From assembly GCA_006384855.1 (NCBI GenBank), contig VCJN01001874.1, positions 58,980 through 122,979 of the forward strand: a stretch of 64,000 bases of DNA, read 5' to 3'. Below, piece after piece: positions 45,474 through 56,188 of the stretch. This stretch comes from Tetraselmis striata. Lineage: Eukaryota > Chlorophyta > Chlorodendrophyceae > Chlorodendrales > Chlorodendraceae. The first letter of the stretch is position 1, and each line of letters opens with the position of its first letter. A program made the translations under genes and the position numbers. Below the pieces are notes generated by a model that saw nothing but the letters and a program-made list of their open reading frames with translations, was not told the origin of the DNA and ran no database searches.

Positions 45474-47059
45474 CTATTGCTCCGCGTTGCCCTCCTTGTC
45501 CACCCTGGCAGTCATCAGAATCAGGTGCTGGCCGAAACTGGTGGTGACGGGGCCGTGCACCTCGCCGAGCGCGCGGTCAGGGTTGAACACGACGCGGTCA
45601 AACTGCGGCACCATCTGCCCCGGGCGGAAGGTGCCCAGGCTCCCGCCGTTGGCCTGCGTGCGCGCCACTCGCATCAGCTCTTTGGCGGTGCCGGAGCTGT
45701 GGGGGTGGCGAGTGGCACGTGATGGTCACATGGAGTGGCGCGGAAGGGCCTTGGCGGGGTGGACACAGGGGCACGGTTGGCATGGGTAGGGCGGGGGGAG
45801 GGGGCGTACCGCGGAGGGGCAGATGCTGTTCTCCTTTGCCAGCTCCGCAAACAACGCCGGGAGGGCTTCCTGCCACACGTGACCCAAGCCAGATGTTAAT
45901 CCACCGCTCCACATGCCAAACCAAACCCTTGGTACGTAGACCGGCGGCGGTATGGGCAGCTGTGGCCTCGTCATGCGCACCTTGGGCGCTCCATCTAGCT
46001 TGTCCTTCAGCGCCTGCGCTGTGCCCACGTCGGGCACGAGGATGTGGCTTGCGCTGGCAGTTTCCTGCGCGAGGGGGGCCGGGATGTGTCCGGTAAGTCG
46101 TCCAGGCCTTTGGCATGACGGGTGAGTAGCTTCTCAAGATTTCTGCCTATCTCCGCACTGCAGGAGTGAGCGGAAGGGAAGGGGGCGGGGAGTAAGACGA
46201 TGGTGCCCATCACGCTGGCTGAATCACCGGTGAATTAATCATTGGGATGGCGGTTGTGGATCCCAAGTGGGCGGATGCATCTGTGGCGGCTGTCCGGCGT
46301 ATCTCACCTTGGACGCAAAGGTGTCACGCATGACGTTGAAGATGCCATAGAGGACGATTGGCGTGAGGGCCAGGGCGTACTCTCCGAGCCCCGCAGAGCG
46401 CGGCGTGGCGGCCTCGCTGGCGGCCACTGCATCAGGGGAGGGGCGTTTATCAGTGGGGGGAGGCGCAGTCGGCGCATTGAATCATGAGATTGGCGGTCAT
46501 CGTGGCGTCATACGACGCGATGACCGCCAGCACCATGCCCACACAGTATCATGAGCGGGCAGATCATGATTTAGATGCTGATCAGGCTGACCATCACGTG
46601 TGGGTTCGGTGTGATGGGTATGCGAGTGGGATCGGTACGTTGACACCCGAGTGAAAGAATTGTGCTGCTCGATCTGGTAGGGGGGCAAAGCGATGTGAGA
46701 CGAAGTAGAGGGTGTGCGCATGGTGTGGGTTGGTGGGGCGGGCCGGGGGGGGGGGGGGGGGGGGGGGGGGGGCGGTCGACGGCCGCACCTGTGTCTGCGA
46801 GCGCGTCGAGGGGGATCAGCGCCGCCCAGCCGGCTAGGATGCCCGCACCGAGAGTCTCGCCGACTGGGGCCACATAGGGCCTGTCAGCGCGCGGCCCCAG
46901 CAGGGCGCAGGGAGGCGACGCGAGGGAGCGGCGGCGCGGCAGGCGAGCAGCGGTGTGGGGCACCGCGGTGCGGCTGGCCAAGGCGGACCGCCCTGCCATG
47001 CCTCTGCTGATGGCATCGGCGCTGATGGGTAGCGCGGTTCCAGCAGTCGCCGAAGACAT
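45474..47059 (-). CDS. Parvulin-type peptidyl-prolyl isomerase, probably plastid
   Basis: Minus-strand exons 47059-46789, 46426-46308, 46064-45981, 45869-45810, 45653-45474 (714 nt, 237 aa). The first 60 residues are Ala/Ser/Arg-rich with few acids (MSSATAGTALPISADAISRG), a likely plastid transit peptide. A hydrophobic stretch around LGAGILAGWAALIPL follows. Exon 2 adds a probable membrane segment (YALALTPIVLYGIF). Exons 3-5 are a parvulin domain: ASHILVPDVGTAQALKDKLD, ALFAELAKENSICPSA, GGSLGTFRPGQMVPQFDRVV and EVHGPVTTSFGQHLILM. The order and spacing are those of PpiC/rotamase domains. It would catalyse proline cis-trans isomerisation; a chloroplast membrane location is inferred from the N-terminus. 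Intron 1 carries C28 (sense strand) about 16 bases from the donor. Confidence 0.88.
46745..46772 (-). repeat. 28-base homopolymer (C in sense) in PPIase intron 1
   Basis: G28 on plus. It lies just downstream of the donor GTGCGG on the minus strand. Confidence 0.9.
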
Positions 47060-48294
47060 GGCGGCGCCGATGGTTATATTGGGGAGGCAGGAAAAAAGGG
47101 GTGAGAAGGTTAAAAGGGTCGGCGAGAGATGGGTAGTAGTAGCGGTGAGAGAAGGTCAGAATAGGCAGGTCGGCTCTCGGTGCCGGTTGAAGATGCTGTG
47201 ACGATGGCGCCATCAAATGATCTACCGAGCCGTGCGCTCCTGAAAGATATTACCCCAACACTAGTAAGAGGATAGATATTGTGAACTTTTTGGTTACAGG
47301 GAGGATAGATATCGTACTCGTCTGGTCGACTATACAGATAAACCTTACTCTAGCAATCCTTACACACTGAACGTGTGCCCATAACTGCTAAATAAGCAGT
47401 GTCAGTATATAGAAAATAAAGGACTATTTCCGCGTATACAGTAGTCGCTGCACGATGTGCGCCGTCATCGCCCCTTTCCGGATAAGATATCAACGCGGGC
47501 CGCCGCGTCAGCCCCTGTCGTTCCTGCTGACGATCATGATTGCTGCTGCTCGTTGATTGTCCGCAGACACCGAGTGCGGAACCCGCACGCCCTCGTCATC
47601 GAAACTTGTCGACTGTGGCAAGGTTTCGCTGTCCGTTTAATTTGCGTTCGGGCGAGCGCCGGGACACGCGACTTAGTTGGCGTGCAGGTGGCGCTGAGCG
47701 TTGGCGACGGCGAGCTGGCGCTGGAGCTGAAGGCTCGATTTGAGGTCGCTCACCCGCTTACGCTGTTCGTGTAGCGATTGAGAGAGGGAGGCGCACCTCG
47801 CCCAGCTGTGCCCACGGCCGTGCTCGGCGGGTGGGGGCGCACCGGAGCTCAAGGGCGAACACACCAGATACTACGAGCACATCTCCGGCAAGCGGCTGGC
47901 ATGAGGTGCGCGCCGCGGCAGCTGTTGGCGACACCGCCAGTTTATACCTGTACGCAGGCTGCGAGCATCTAATGCACCAGGGGGCGGAGGAGGCGGGGTG
48001 GGAGAGATAGAGAAAGAGAGAGAGAGGGGGGGGGGGGGGTTGAGACTACGCAATACCCCTCATATTCGCTTATGTTATGCGCCCTGGGACGACAAACCTC
48101 AGGCAAGCTGCGTTCAGAATACCCGCCTACCTTTTTGAAGGGAGAGGGAGAGGTAAAGGGGGGGGGGGGGGGAGGGGGGGGGTCTTGCTTATGTACACGT
48201 CAGTCTGCAATATGTGTATTCCGCATTTGGTATGTGTTAAGCCAATATGTATCTGTATCCCTCCCAAATAATGCCCAGACCATGACACTGAGGC
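47060..48294. other. Divergent intergenic region between PPIase and EndoG genes
   Basis: About 1.2 kb separating divergently transcribed genes, so promoters of both should lie here. It contains purine-rich GAGAGA followed by G13 (48027-48039) and a G14-A-G9 run (48159-48181) near the EndoG side. No gene recognised; ORFs at 47457-47774 look spurious. Confidence 0.5.
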
Positions 48295-51200
48295 ATGCAT
48301 GCGCGCACCGGGCACGGCGGTGTGTGTCTTGCTGCCTGCCGCTACCGCAGGGGGTTAGTGCTCGGCTTTGGTGCCGGGCTGGGCGTCGGCGGGCTGGGCG
48401 CCTACCTTGTGCTGTCCCGGCCCAAGCAGGAGGCAGCGCCCACAGGTGCGCAGCCCCCCCTCGCCCGTCTCCCGGTGAGCCGTCTGTCGCTCCCAGTGCA
48501 CTCGGGTGCGAGCGGCCGTCATACTCCCTGGACCGCCATCCCGCGCCTGCGCAGATGTCTCCCCTTCGCGGCCGTCCGGCGGCATAGCGGCACACCACCC
48601 CGCGGTGAGGCATGGTGAGCCACTTGCCGCACCACATTCTTCGCCCCCCCCCCCCTCCTTTCAGCAAAGGGAGGGCTCATCGGGGGCGATGCCTGCCCTC
48701 CCCCCACTGGCTGCCCGACATTGGTGTTGCTTCACAAGTCGGTGTGCCGCCTCGATTGGCTGCGCTCTGTCTGCATCGCTCTGTCGGGGAGTTATCCTGG
48801 TGATGCACAGAAGATGGCAGCGCACCCGTGCTGCTGATGGTCCAGCCCCGTGCACCCAGGTCACCAAAGGGGGGGGGGGGGGGGGGGGTCAACCTGCCCC
48901 GCCGTACTGGCCGTCCACACCATCGCAGTCCCCCGCGTTGTCGGCGCAATTCCACAATCAGTGCACCGCATCGATCGGCCGTGGGATGCCATCCTGATGA
49001 TGCCAGCGGAACCCGGCTGATGATACTACAAGCCCTGCATCAAGGGTAGACATAGATAGGGGGCCTGGGAGGGAGGGGGGGGGGGGTGCTGGGGGGTTAG
49101 AAATGCTGGGGCGTTGGTATGCGTCTACCCGCGCAGCACTGAGCGCGCTGCCCCCCCCCCCCCCCCCCCCCCACCTTGGCCCCGGCGCCAGGCTACCCCA
49201 TGTCCTCGCCCATCCGCTACTTCTCCAACTTTGCGGTCGCGTACGACACGAGCCGGCGCAACCCTGCCTGGGTGCTGGAGTACGTCAGCCGGGACAGCAG
49301 CTCCGGGCCGGGCGACAGGTGAGCCCCGCCACAGCGCGCGCCAACGCTCCGACCCCGGGTCCGCACCCTGACTGGCCGTGGCGGAGGGGGCACGGCGTCA
49401 GGGCCACAGCACCTGTGGGAAGCAGCCTGCGGCCGCCTGAGTCCGAACGCCCGGCATCGCGCAGGAAAGGCTCCGAGTTCTATGAGGAGCCGTCCCTGGA
49501 GCCGCGCTTCCGCAGCCGGCTGGCGGACTTCAAGGGCTCGGGCTATGACCGCGGCCACATGGTGCCGTCCCCGCCATCCACCCGCGCCCTCTCCGACCTC
49601 CTCCCCCCCCCCTGTCCCCTCCTCCACTCGCCCATGCATACTAATGCTCAGTACATGGCCGGTACTGATGTGCCTGCACAAGACGTGACAGCGCAAGACT
49701 CGCCGCAGCGGCAGGATGACGGCTGACGACCTGCGTGTGGCTGCGCTCAGGCCCCCGCGGCGGACCACAAGGGGTCGCAAAAGGCGATGGACGAGACGCA
49801 CTCGCTCATGTAGGTCCCACCCTGGCAGCACTCCCGCCATCGCCCCACCCGTCGCCCCGCCCGCTCATCATGCTCCGGCAGCTGACGCCCCAGCCCCCCC
49901 ACCTGTGGCCACCCCGCTGCTGCCATGACAGGAACATATCACCCCAGGTGGGCAAGGGCTTCAACCGGGACTACTGGGCGCGCTTCGAGCGGTTTGCCAA
50001 GACACTCCTCACGGACAAGCACACGGAGCTGTTCATCGTCACGGGCCCGCTCTACGTCCCCAAGCGCAAGTCCAGCTTCAGCAAGGCCGCCGGCTGGGAG
50101 ATGAACCACCCCATGCTAGGTGCGATGCTGGGCGCGCACCGCGCTGATGGCACCTTGACCCCATCCGGCCCCCTCGCCATGGCATCATGGCGATCCCAGT
50201 GACACGATGGGTCAATCTGATGGCCGGCATCGTGGTGTTGTGGTCTCAGTCGTCGGCCTGCCGGCCATCCTCCCCGGGCGCTAGCTGGCTGGCATTGCAC
50301 TCCTTGCCTGATCGGCACGCCCGTCATCATACATATTCGTCATCAGGATGATTTTGCTGCCCAACATCATACCCATACAACCAACCGGCTGATTGTGGCC
50401 GGGAACCTTATCATCACTTGCTCCGCATGTCCCACATGAAGCCTCCTTATCATGAAATGGATTCGCCACGTCGAGGCTTACGCTCTCGATCATCATGACA
50501 CGGGCTGGCAGCAATCAGCATGACCATCATCTTGCGGGGGGGGGGGGGGGGGGGGCATGCTCAAGCTATACCAAAATGCTCTCTCGTGCCTCCGGGGTAT
50601 TTATATGGTGCACCTATCTCAATGTAGGGTTATCTAGTTGTATCGAATTCCGAATTGAAACGGCGAGATCTTTGAAGGGAAACTTTTTGCATGACATGTG
50701 ATGAGTCATGCAAATATGGGAAGCCGAGGCACAAGCGAACCCCTCCATCCATTTCACTCTTAACCTCTTGTAAGCTATGGCATGACTGAGTAGGATTGCC
50801 CGCCATTCACTGCCGCTGATGCTGCCGTAGGGGAGCCCCCGGGGATGGTGGCGGTTCCCACGCACTACTACAAGGTCATCCTGATGGAGCGGCCCACCAA
50901 GGACCCCCAGGCGCCGAGCAAGAAGAGCTACGCGTGCGGCGCCTTCGTGATGCCCAACGCGCCAATCGACCCCGCCACGCCACTGGAGGCCTTTGCGGTG
51001 CCGCTCACGCAGCTGGAGAGCGTCAGCGGTGAGGCTGCGCCGGTCGCTCTCTTGGGGCCCATGCAAGGGCGTCTCCGATGCAATCCATCCTACTGGCTGC
51101 CGATGTTTGTTCACCGCCCTGTTGCCGCTCACTCCCTCCCCCCCCCCCCCCCCCCCCACGGATTGCTGCCAGGTCTCAAGTTCTTCCCGGGTCTGATAAA

Positions 51201-52990
51201 CGATGAGAAGCGCGTGTACCTGGACCAGGCGGTGAGCCCCCCCCCCCCCCTTCCTCCCCCCATCTCCCCTGTGAAGAACCTCTGCATCTGATCGCCCTGG
51301 CAAATACTGTGCCACCCCCCAACTCACAGTGTGCAAGCACGAGGGGCAGGCAAGCATCTCCTCGGGGTTGCTGCATTGCCACACTGACCGGGAGACGGCT
51401 GTATTTCCGCATGTTGGCGATCCTTAACTGACAATGACACCCTGTCGCGCTTTGTCGTTGCAGGCGGCCTCCGTACGGCAGACGGGCATTGCAGCTCTGA
51501 GCTCCCTCAAATCCGTTCCGCTGCTGGAGGCGGGCCCAGGTGCGCTGGCCATACCTTTCAAAGCCCAAAGAGCATTGCGTCATATGGTTTTGGAGCACTC
51601 AAAGTTGTGAAATATCAGGATATTCAAATCCTCAAATCCGCATGCTAGATGGTTTCGGAGCATTCAAAGTTGTGGAATCTCGGCTTATATTATATTTCAA
51701 CTCCGCGCGCTAGATGGTTTCGGAGCAGTCAAAGTTGTGGAATCTCGGCTTATTCAACTCCGCGCGCTAGATGGTTTCGGAGCATTCAAAGTTGCGGAAT
51801 CTCGGCTTATATAAACTCCGTGAGCTAGATGGTTTCGGAGCATTCAAAGTTGTGGAATCTCGGCTTATATATTCAACTACGCGCGCTAGATGGTTTCGGA
51901 GAATTCGAAGTTGTGGAATCTCGGCTTATTTATTCAACTGTGCGCGCTAGATGGTTTCGGAGCATTCAAAGTTGTGGAATCTCGGCTTATATATTCAACT
52001 CCGCGCGCTATATGGTTTCGGAGCATTCGAAGTTGGGAATCGGCTTATTTATTCAGCTCCGCGCGCTAGATGGTTTCGGAGCATTCAAAGTTTTGGAATC
52101 TCGGCATATGTATTCAACTGTGCGCGCTAGATGGTTTCAGACCATTCAAAGGTTTGGGATCCGATAGAATCAATAGAGTGCTAGATGTTGTCGGAGCATC
52201 GAGTGTAATTTGCTACCTTGAAGAAGCGTGCGAAAGGCATACTTCAGCCTTCGAATCTTCCATCCATCCCACGTTGTACTGCCTCCCTTTGATTGCTTGC
52301 CCAGGCTGCCAGGCACACATCGACAGTGCCGTCCTGCTAACCCACCCCCCCCCCCCCCCCCCAACCCCGCCCCCTGGTGTCCTGAAATTCTTGCCGTTCC
52401 CTGCACAGACGCTGCAGCGCCCCCAAGCACAGGCGCGCCACCCGCCACCGACACGGCGGTGGCTTTACCGCCAAAGTCGCAGCTGCCGGCGCCGCAAGGT
52501 GATGCCGTGTGCGCCATCCGGCCATACACAGTTGCGGCGGGCTATCGACAGCACGCACCGAAAGGACACATACACTCATCCTCTCATCGGCTCATCAGTA
52601 GGAGTATGCCGAATACCGATCACGTAGCATCCAGAATTTCGGTTATCGACAAAAAATGTCATCGTCCAAAGTTAGCAGCCCCCCTCCCTACCCATGGGCT
52701 TGGACCAACGCCTTCAGAAGGTCGGGGTTGGCTTTTTTGTCCACCCTATCGATCGTGTGGAACTCAGAAGGGTGTGATCAGTGTTGAGTGATAATGTGTA
52801 CACCGCACGTGTGAGGTATATCCCTCCTGCCCCTCACCCATCCCACTGGCTTGCCCGTTTGTCGCCGCGTGCAGGCGCTGGCACCGCCCGCCACCCCATC
52901 CACCTCTGCCACTCGGTGGCCTGCAAGCTGCCAGCGGAGGACTTCTGGATAGCCAATAAGAAGGGCGCCGACGCGGAGTTGCCCGAGTGA
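48295..52990 (+). CDS. Endonuclease G-type DNA/RNA non-specific nuclease, 10 exons, 386 aa
   Basis: Exons 48295-48445, 49192-49318, 49465-49561, 49751-49809, 49932-50119, 50831-51028, 51173-51231, 51464-51539, 52409-52498, 52875-52990. They total 1161 nt in one frame. The N-terminus has a basic stretch then a Gly/Leu-rich hydrophobic segment (GLVLGFGAGLGVGGLGAYLV), like the mitochondrial anchor of EndoG. The nuclease core reads GYPMSSPIRYFSNFAVAYDT, YDRGHM-APAADHKGSQKAMDE (catalytic His in DRGH), NISPQVGKGFNRDYWARFER (metal-binding Asn), LFIVTGPLYVPKR and VPTHYYKVIL. After the core (about residue 290) come a Pro/Ala-rich linker and a Cys/His tail (RHPIHLCHSVACKLPAEDFW) not typical of EndoG. 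Its role is probably mitochondrial DNA/RNA turnover or cell-death DNA cleavage, as for the family. The start codon is the least certain part. Confidence 0.88.
48869..48888 (+). repeat. Poly-G tract (20) in EndoG intron 1
   Basis: One of several G/C runs in this 746-base intron; C22 at 49151-49172 lies 19 bases before the exon 2 acceptor. Confidence 0.85.
49151..49172 (+). repeat. Poly-C tract (22) just before the EndoG exon 2 acceptor
   Basis: C22 followed by ACCTTGGCCCCGGCGCCAG|GC. It occupies the polypyrimidine-tract position. Confidence 0.9.
50536..50555 (+). repeat. Poly-G tract (20) in EndoG intron 5
   Basis: G20 in the middle of the 711-base intron; no other feature is visible in that intron. 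Confidence 0.85.
51138..51157 (+). repeat. Poly-C tract (20) before the EndoG exon 7 acceptor
   Basis: C20 ending 15 bases before CCAG|GT. A second C-rich run (from about 51237) begins a few bases after the exon 7 donor (GCG|GTGAGCCCC). Confidence 0.9.
51584..52195 (+). repeat. Minisatellite, ~60-bp unit, nine to ten copies, in EndoG intron 8
   Basis: The word GCTAGATGGTTTCGGAGCAT recurs at about 51644, 51709, 51768, 51826, 51886, 51947, 52008, 52066 and 52126, giving a period of 58-64 bp. Each unit continues TCAAAGTTGTGGAATCTCGG, CTTATATATTCAACTC, CGCGC. Edge copies (51584, 52180) are more diverged. The array lies wholly between exons 8 and 9. Direct, contiguous units without spacers rule out a CRISPR array. 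Confidence 0.95.
52345..52362 (+). repeat. Poly-C tract (18) in EndoG intron 8, 46 bases before the acceptor
   Basis: C18 within CCCACCC...AACCCCGCCCCC, upstream of CTGCACAG|AC. Confidence 0.85.
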
Positions 52991-54173
52991 GGGCGCCAAG
53001 TGCGACATCCTCACCTGCGGCAATGATGAGGACGGGTCTGACCCCCGAGCGTTCCGCGCTGCCGAGGAGTCGGCATGCATGGGCAGGCAGGGCTCATTCA
53101 AGCACGGTGATGTACTCACAGGATGAACAAGTATTGATGCGCTGCGTTACACGGGCTGCGCCTTCGCATTTGCCAGGCCGGAATTATTCATCCGTGCCGC
53201 TGAGACTCGTAATCACACGCCACATTTCTTCCCATTGTTCCTCCAGCCACCGTCTCTTGATGTCAGCATGAGGCGCAGCCGCTAGTCTACTGCGCAGTGT
53301 GTTGGCACCACGACGCTGGGGATATAAAAAAAGCTGCCGGCTCCCAGCGCACTGCGAGCAGACACGTAATGTGGGGCCTGCTAATGAAGCACCATAAGCG
53401 GCAATACACCGCAAATGACTCCGCCAAACTCTGGCATTATTGATGTCCGACAACATTCCGTCCATCTGCCGCCTCCCTAATCATGACTGGAAATCACAGA
53501 AGCTAGCAACAAGTAGCGACAAAGTTGCCAACAACATCGGACTAACTGCGCTGTTTCTGGTCTGCTAGAGTCACAGACAGTGGTTAACCCATCGGCCATG
53601 ATTGGGCTGTATTAGCTACTGTCCGCTACAGAACCCGGAACTGCCTGATTCATGCATGGAGGGCAACATGCACATATACCCTGGTAAAGCAGCCACACTC
53701 CTTGACAGCATGTTTCCTCACGCATGTCGCGCGTTGGCGCGAGGTGCATGTCACCCCTGCCATAAGTGGAGGACTGTCCTGCCAGGAGCACCCAGGGCGC
53801 TGGGCGCTGAGAGGTGAAGAGATTGCTCTGTTTGACATGGACTCCAGCAGCTCTCCGCCCACGCTCAACACTATAGTGACATCTTCTACAATCACTGTGT
53901 TTGGTATTTACAATTCTGAATGGCGAAGCAATGACACGCATACACTAATCACATTTTGCTGCAGCAGGCAATTCAATGCACGGGGCAGGGTGCTCTAGCG
54001 GCAAAGTTTTGATAATTCCTTTTGCCTTTGAATGCCGAGGGCCACATAATGTGACCGGGCCCACATCAGCATGAACCATAGCCGTCGGCATCCATGTACT
54101 CATCAAAGTCTTCCCAATCGGGGCCGTACTAATTGCGCAAAAGATCTTCTCCGTCCGATGCGTCCAATGTATC
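52991..54173. other. Intergenic between EndoG and the LRR gene
   Basis: No gene recognised; opposing short ORFs only. TTACA at 53908-53912 (TGTAA on the minus strand) could be the poly(A) signal of the LRR gene, about 265 bases from its stop. No clear TGTAA was found for EndoG. Confidence 0.5.
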
Positions 54174-55103
54174 CTAGAAGTCCTCATCCGAGTAGTCCAA
54201 ATCCCAGTCTGAGTAGCAGTCCATCTCCCCATCCCAGGAGTAGTAGTCGATCGGATGAGGCACGCCCACGTAGATCAAGCTCGATAGGTGCTCCTTGAGC
54301 CTCAACAACCCATCGGTTGTCAGGTTCGAACACCAATCAGTATCCAGCCTGGTGAGTTCAGTCAGGGGATGGAGGGCGGCCAGCCCGGCGTCTGTCAATC
54401 TGTCCGACCAAGCCAAGTTGAGAGAGCGCAGGCGTGTAAGGGGGGCCAGCGCTCCGACTCCCTCGTTGTCCACCCCGCAGTTGCGTAGCTCGAGATGGGT
54501 CAGGCTGGGCAGGCGCGCCAAGCCGGTCAGCTGAGCGGCACTCAGCTCCAGGCATCCTTCCAGGGAGAGCGAAGTGAGGCGCACCAGCGGTTGAAGATTG
54601 GCTAGTGACCCAATAATCGCGAGCCTGCTGTCCATGTCGCCGTACGATTCTGCCAGTCTCAGGGATCTCAGGGAAGTAAGCTCCCCCAGGATCTTCAACC
54701 CCCTTTGGTCTATGACGTGGAAAGGGCCTCGCGCGTCCAGGGAGGTGATGTTTGTGAGAGGACGGAGCTGGGCCAGCCCCTCGTTGGTCTGACGGGTATC
54801 AGCAAACCGAAACTGGGTTGTTGAGGCCGAGAGGGTGAGCGAGGTGAGCGAGGCTCCCAGCGCCCTCAGGTCGCCCAGCTTGTGATGAGGAAGGTCCCGC
54901 CAGGTGAGGTTCGTGGTGTTCCGGAACCGCGACAGCAAGCCCGCCGGCATGTCGCCGTAAACCGAGAGCTTGCGGCAGCTGGCGGCGACGCCACTTGCCC
55001 AAGCTCGGCACAGCAGCCGGGAGACGCGCGCCTCTCGCGCGGACATCCAGGTGCCCACCAGCTCCAGCAGGTCCGAGTCCAGCCTCGCCCAGTCGCTGTC
55101 CAT
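54174..55103 (-). CDS. Leucine-rich-repeat protein, possibly F-box-like N-terminus, 309 aa
   Basis: Single-exon minus-strand ORF. I choose the ATG at 55103 because it begins MDSDWARLDSDLLELVGTWM then SRLLCRAWASGVAASC, which resembles the helical start of F-box/LRR proteins (L--DLL--I---L---R--RLV-R-W). The frame stays open upstream to 55532, so an extra N-terminal exon or a longer start is possible. At least seven leucine-rich repeats follow, for example LTSLRSLRLAES, LVRLTSLSLEGCLELSAAQL, LPSLTHLELRNCGV, LTRLRSLNLAWSDRLTDAGL and LTELTRLDTDWC, of the cysteine-containing/AMN1-like kind. The tail is acidic (YSDWDLDYSDEDF). A substrate-recognition role in an SCF-type ubiquitin ligase is inferred, and the F-box is not certain. 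Confidence 0.8.
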   Translation of the reverse strand: MDSDWARLDSDLLELVGTWMSAREARVSRLLCRAWASGVAASCRKLSVYGDMPAGLLSRFRNTTNLTWRDLPHHKLGDLRALGASLTSLTLSASTTQFRFADTRQTNEGLAQLRPLTNITSLDARGPFHVIDQRGLKILGELTSLRSLRLAESYGDMDSRLAIIGSLANLQPLVRLTSLSLEGCLELSAAQLTGLARLPSLTHLELRNCGVDNEGVGALAPLTRLRSLNLAWSDRLTDAGLAALHPLTELTRLDTDWCSNLTTDGLLRLKEHLSSLIYVGVPHPIDYYSWDGEMDCYSDWDLDYSDEDF

Positions 55104-55978
55104 GATGCCGAGGTTCGCAGTATATGGCAAGGGTGTATATGCCAGCAGGTACACCCCGCAGTGGTGTTTCGGCAACTGAGACACAGACGGCGAGGTCGGA
55201 AGGCAAGCAGCCGCTCGTGTATTTCGGAGGGAACGAAGAAAAGCGCTCGAGCGAGTTGCAAATTGCAAGGCGGCCGGGACCACGCCGCGAGCACAGGCCA
55301 CGCGTCCCAACTTCACCGGATAGTTGTCGGCAAAGGAGGGCACTTTGATAGCGCTCAGATCTGCGGGTCTAACTGGGTCATCCTCTGCAGGTTTGAACCG
55401 GACGAGCGACCGGACGCCCCGCGAGCATCGGCAGGGGCCGGTCCGAGAAGTGCTAGCAGCGCACACCAGCAGGCGGCGATAAATCAGTATTACTACAGTA
55501 TCGGGAGTCGCAATGACAGCGCTGCGGCGCACCCGGCCGACGCCCCGTTGATGACTTCGCGCCAGCAGCGCACCGTTCCGGTAAGCAAAAGCTTCTCTCG
55601 GAAGAGAACGAGCGTCGCTATACCCCGAGTGTGCTCGTGCGCTGCTGATGAACTTTCCGTAGCTTTGGTATCAGGCCGACCGTCCCGGGGGCGAAAAAAC
55701 AATCAGGTCGACCGTATTCAACCTTATTTTGATATATGTCTGCACCCTTATTCCGGCTCCAGTCGCTACGGTACTGGTAGCCCCGATGGCCCGATGGGGT
55801 GCGATGGATGATGTCATCGGGCGGGCATGCTGGTGCATTGTCATATACTTTGATTTACTCGTGGTGCTGCTGTTTTTGCTGCTGCTGTTGTTCTTGCATA
55901 GTACTCGCGATGCAAGTTGTCTAACTTCGTCTCGGCAAGTGCTTGCAGGGCTGTTGTATCCCCTTATTTGTATTTATG
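55104..55978. other. Upstream flank of the LRR gene
   Basis: No separate gene recognised. 55104-55532 is open in the LRR frame but its sequence lacks repeat or domain features and is probably 5' UTR. A CTGCTGTTTTTGCTGCTGCT run lies near 55866-55888. Confidence 0.5.
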
Positions 55979-56188
55979 ACATAAGGGCTTTCACAAAAGC
56001 GCACTACAAACATAACTAACAGCAACTATGAAAGGTTGCCAGCAAAAGAGAGACATAAGCCTGAAACCAAGGTCGAGCAGGAGGACAGGGAGCCAAGAAC
56101 CAAGAACGAAGGAGCCAAGGGAACCACGAAGTCACTTAGCTGCCAGGAACCAAAGGGACCCCCGCCTCGGGGTAGGCTATCAGCCGCG
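55979..56188 (+). repeat. Dispersed ~205-bp repeat, copy 3
   Basis: Close relative of 34184-34390, and in its first 100 bases of the 19331-19433 insertion (opposite orientation). The three copies in 64 kb suggest a high-copy family in the genome. Confidence 0.85.

Noticed and set aside
51584..52195. CRISPR array
   Set aside because: Units are contiguous without unique spacers, lie in an intron, and the genome is eukaryotic.
54174..55532. 452-aa version of the LRR protein
   Set aside because: The upstream 143 codons lack any domain and look like 5' UTR; the ATG at 55103 begins the conserved part. Kept as a possibility in the annotation.
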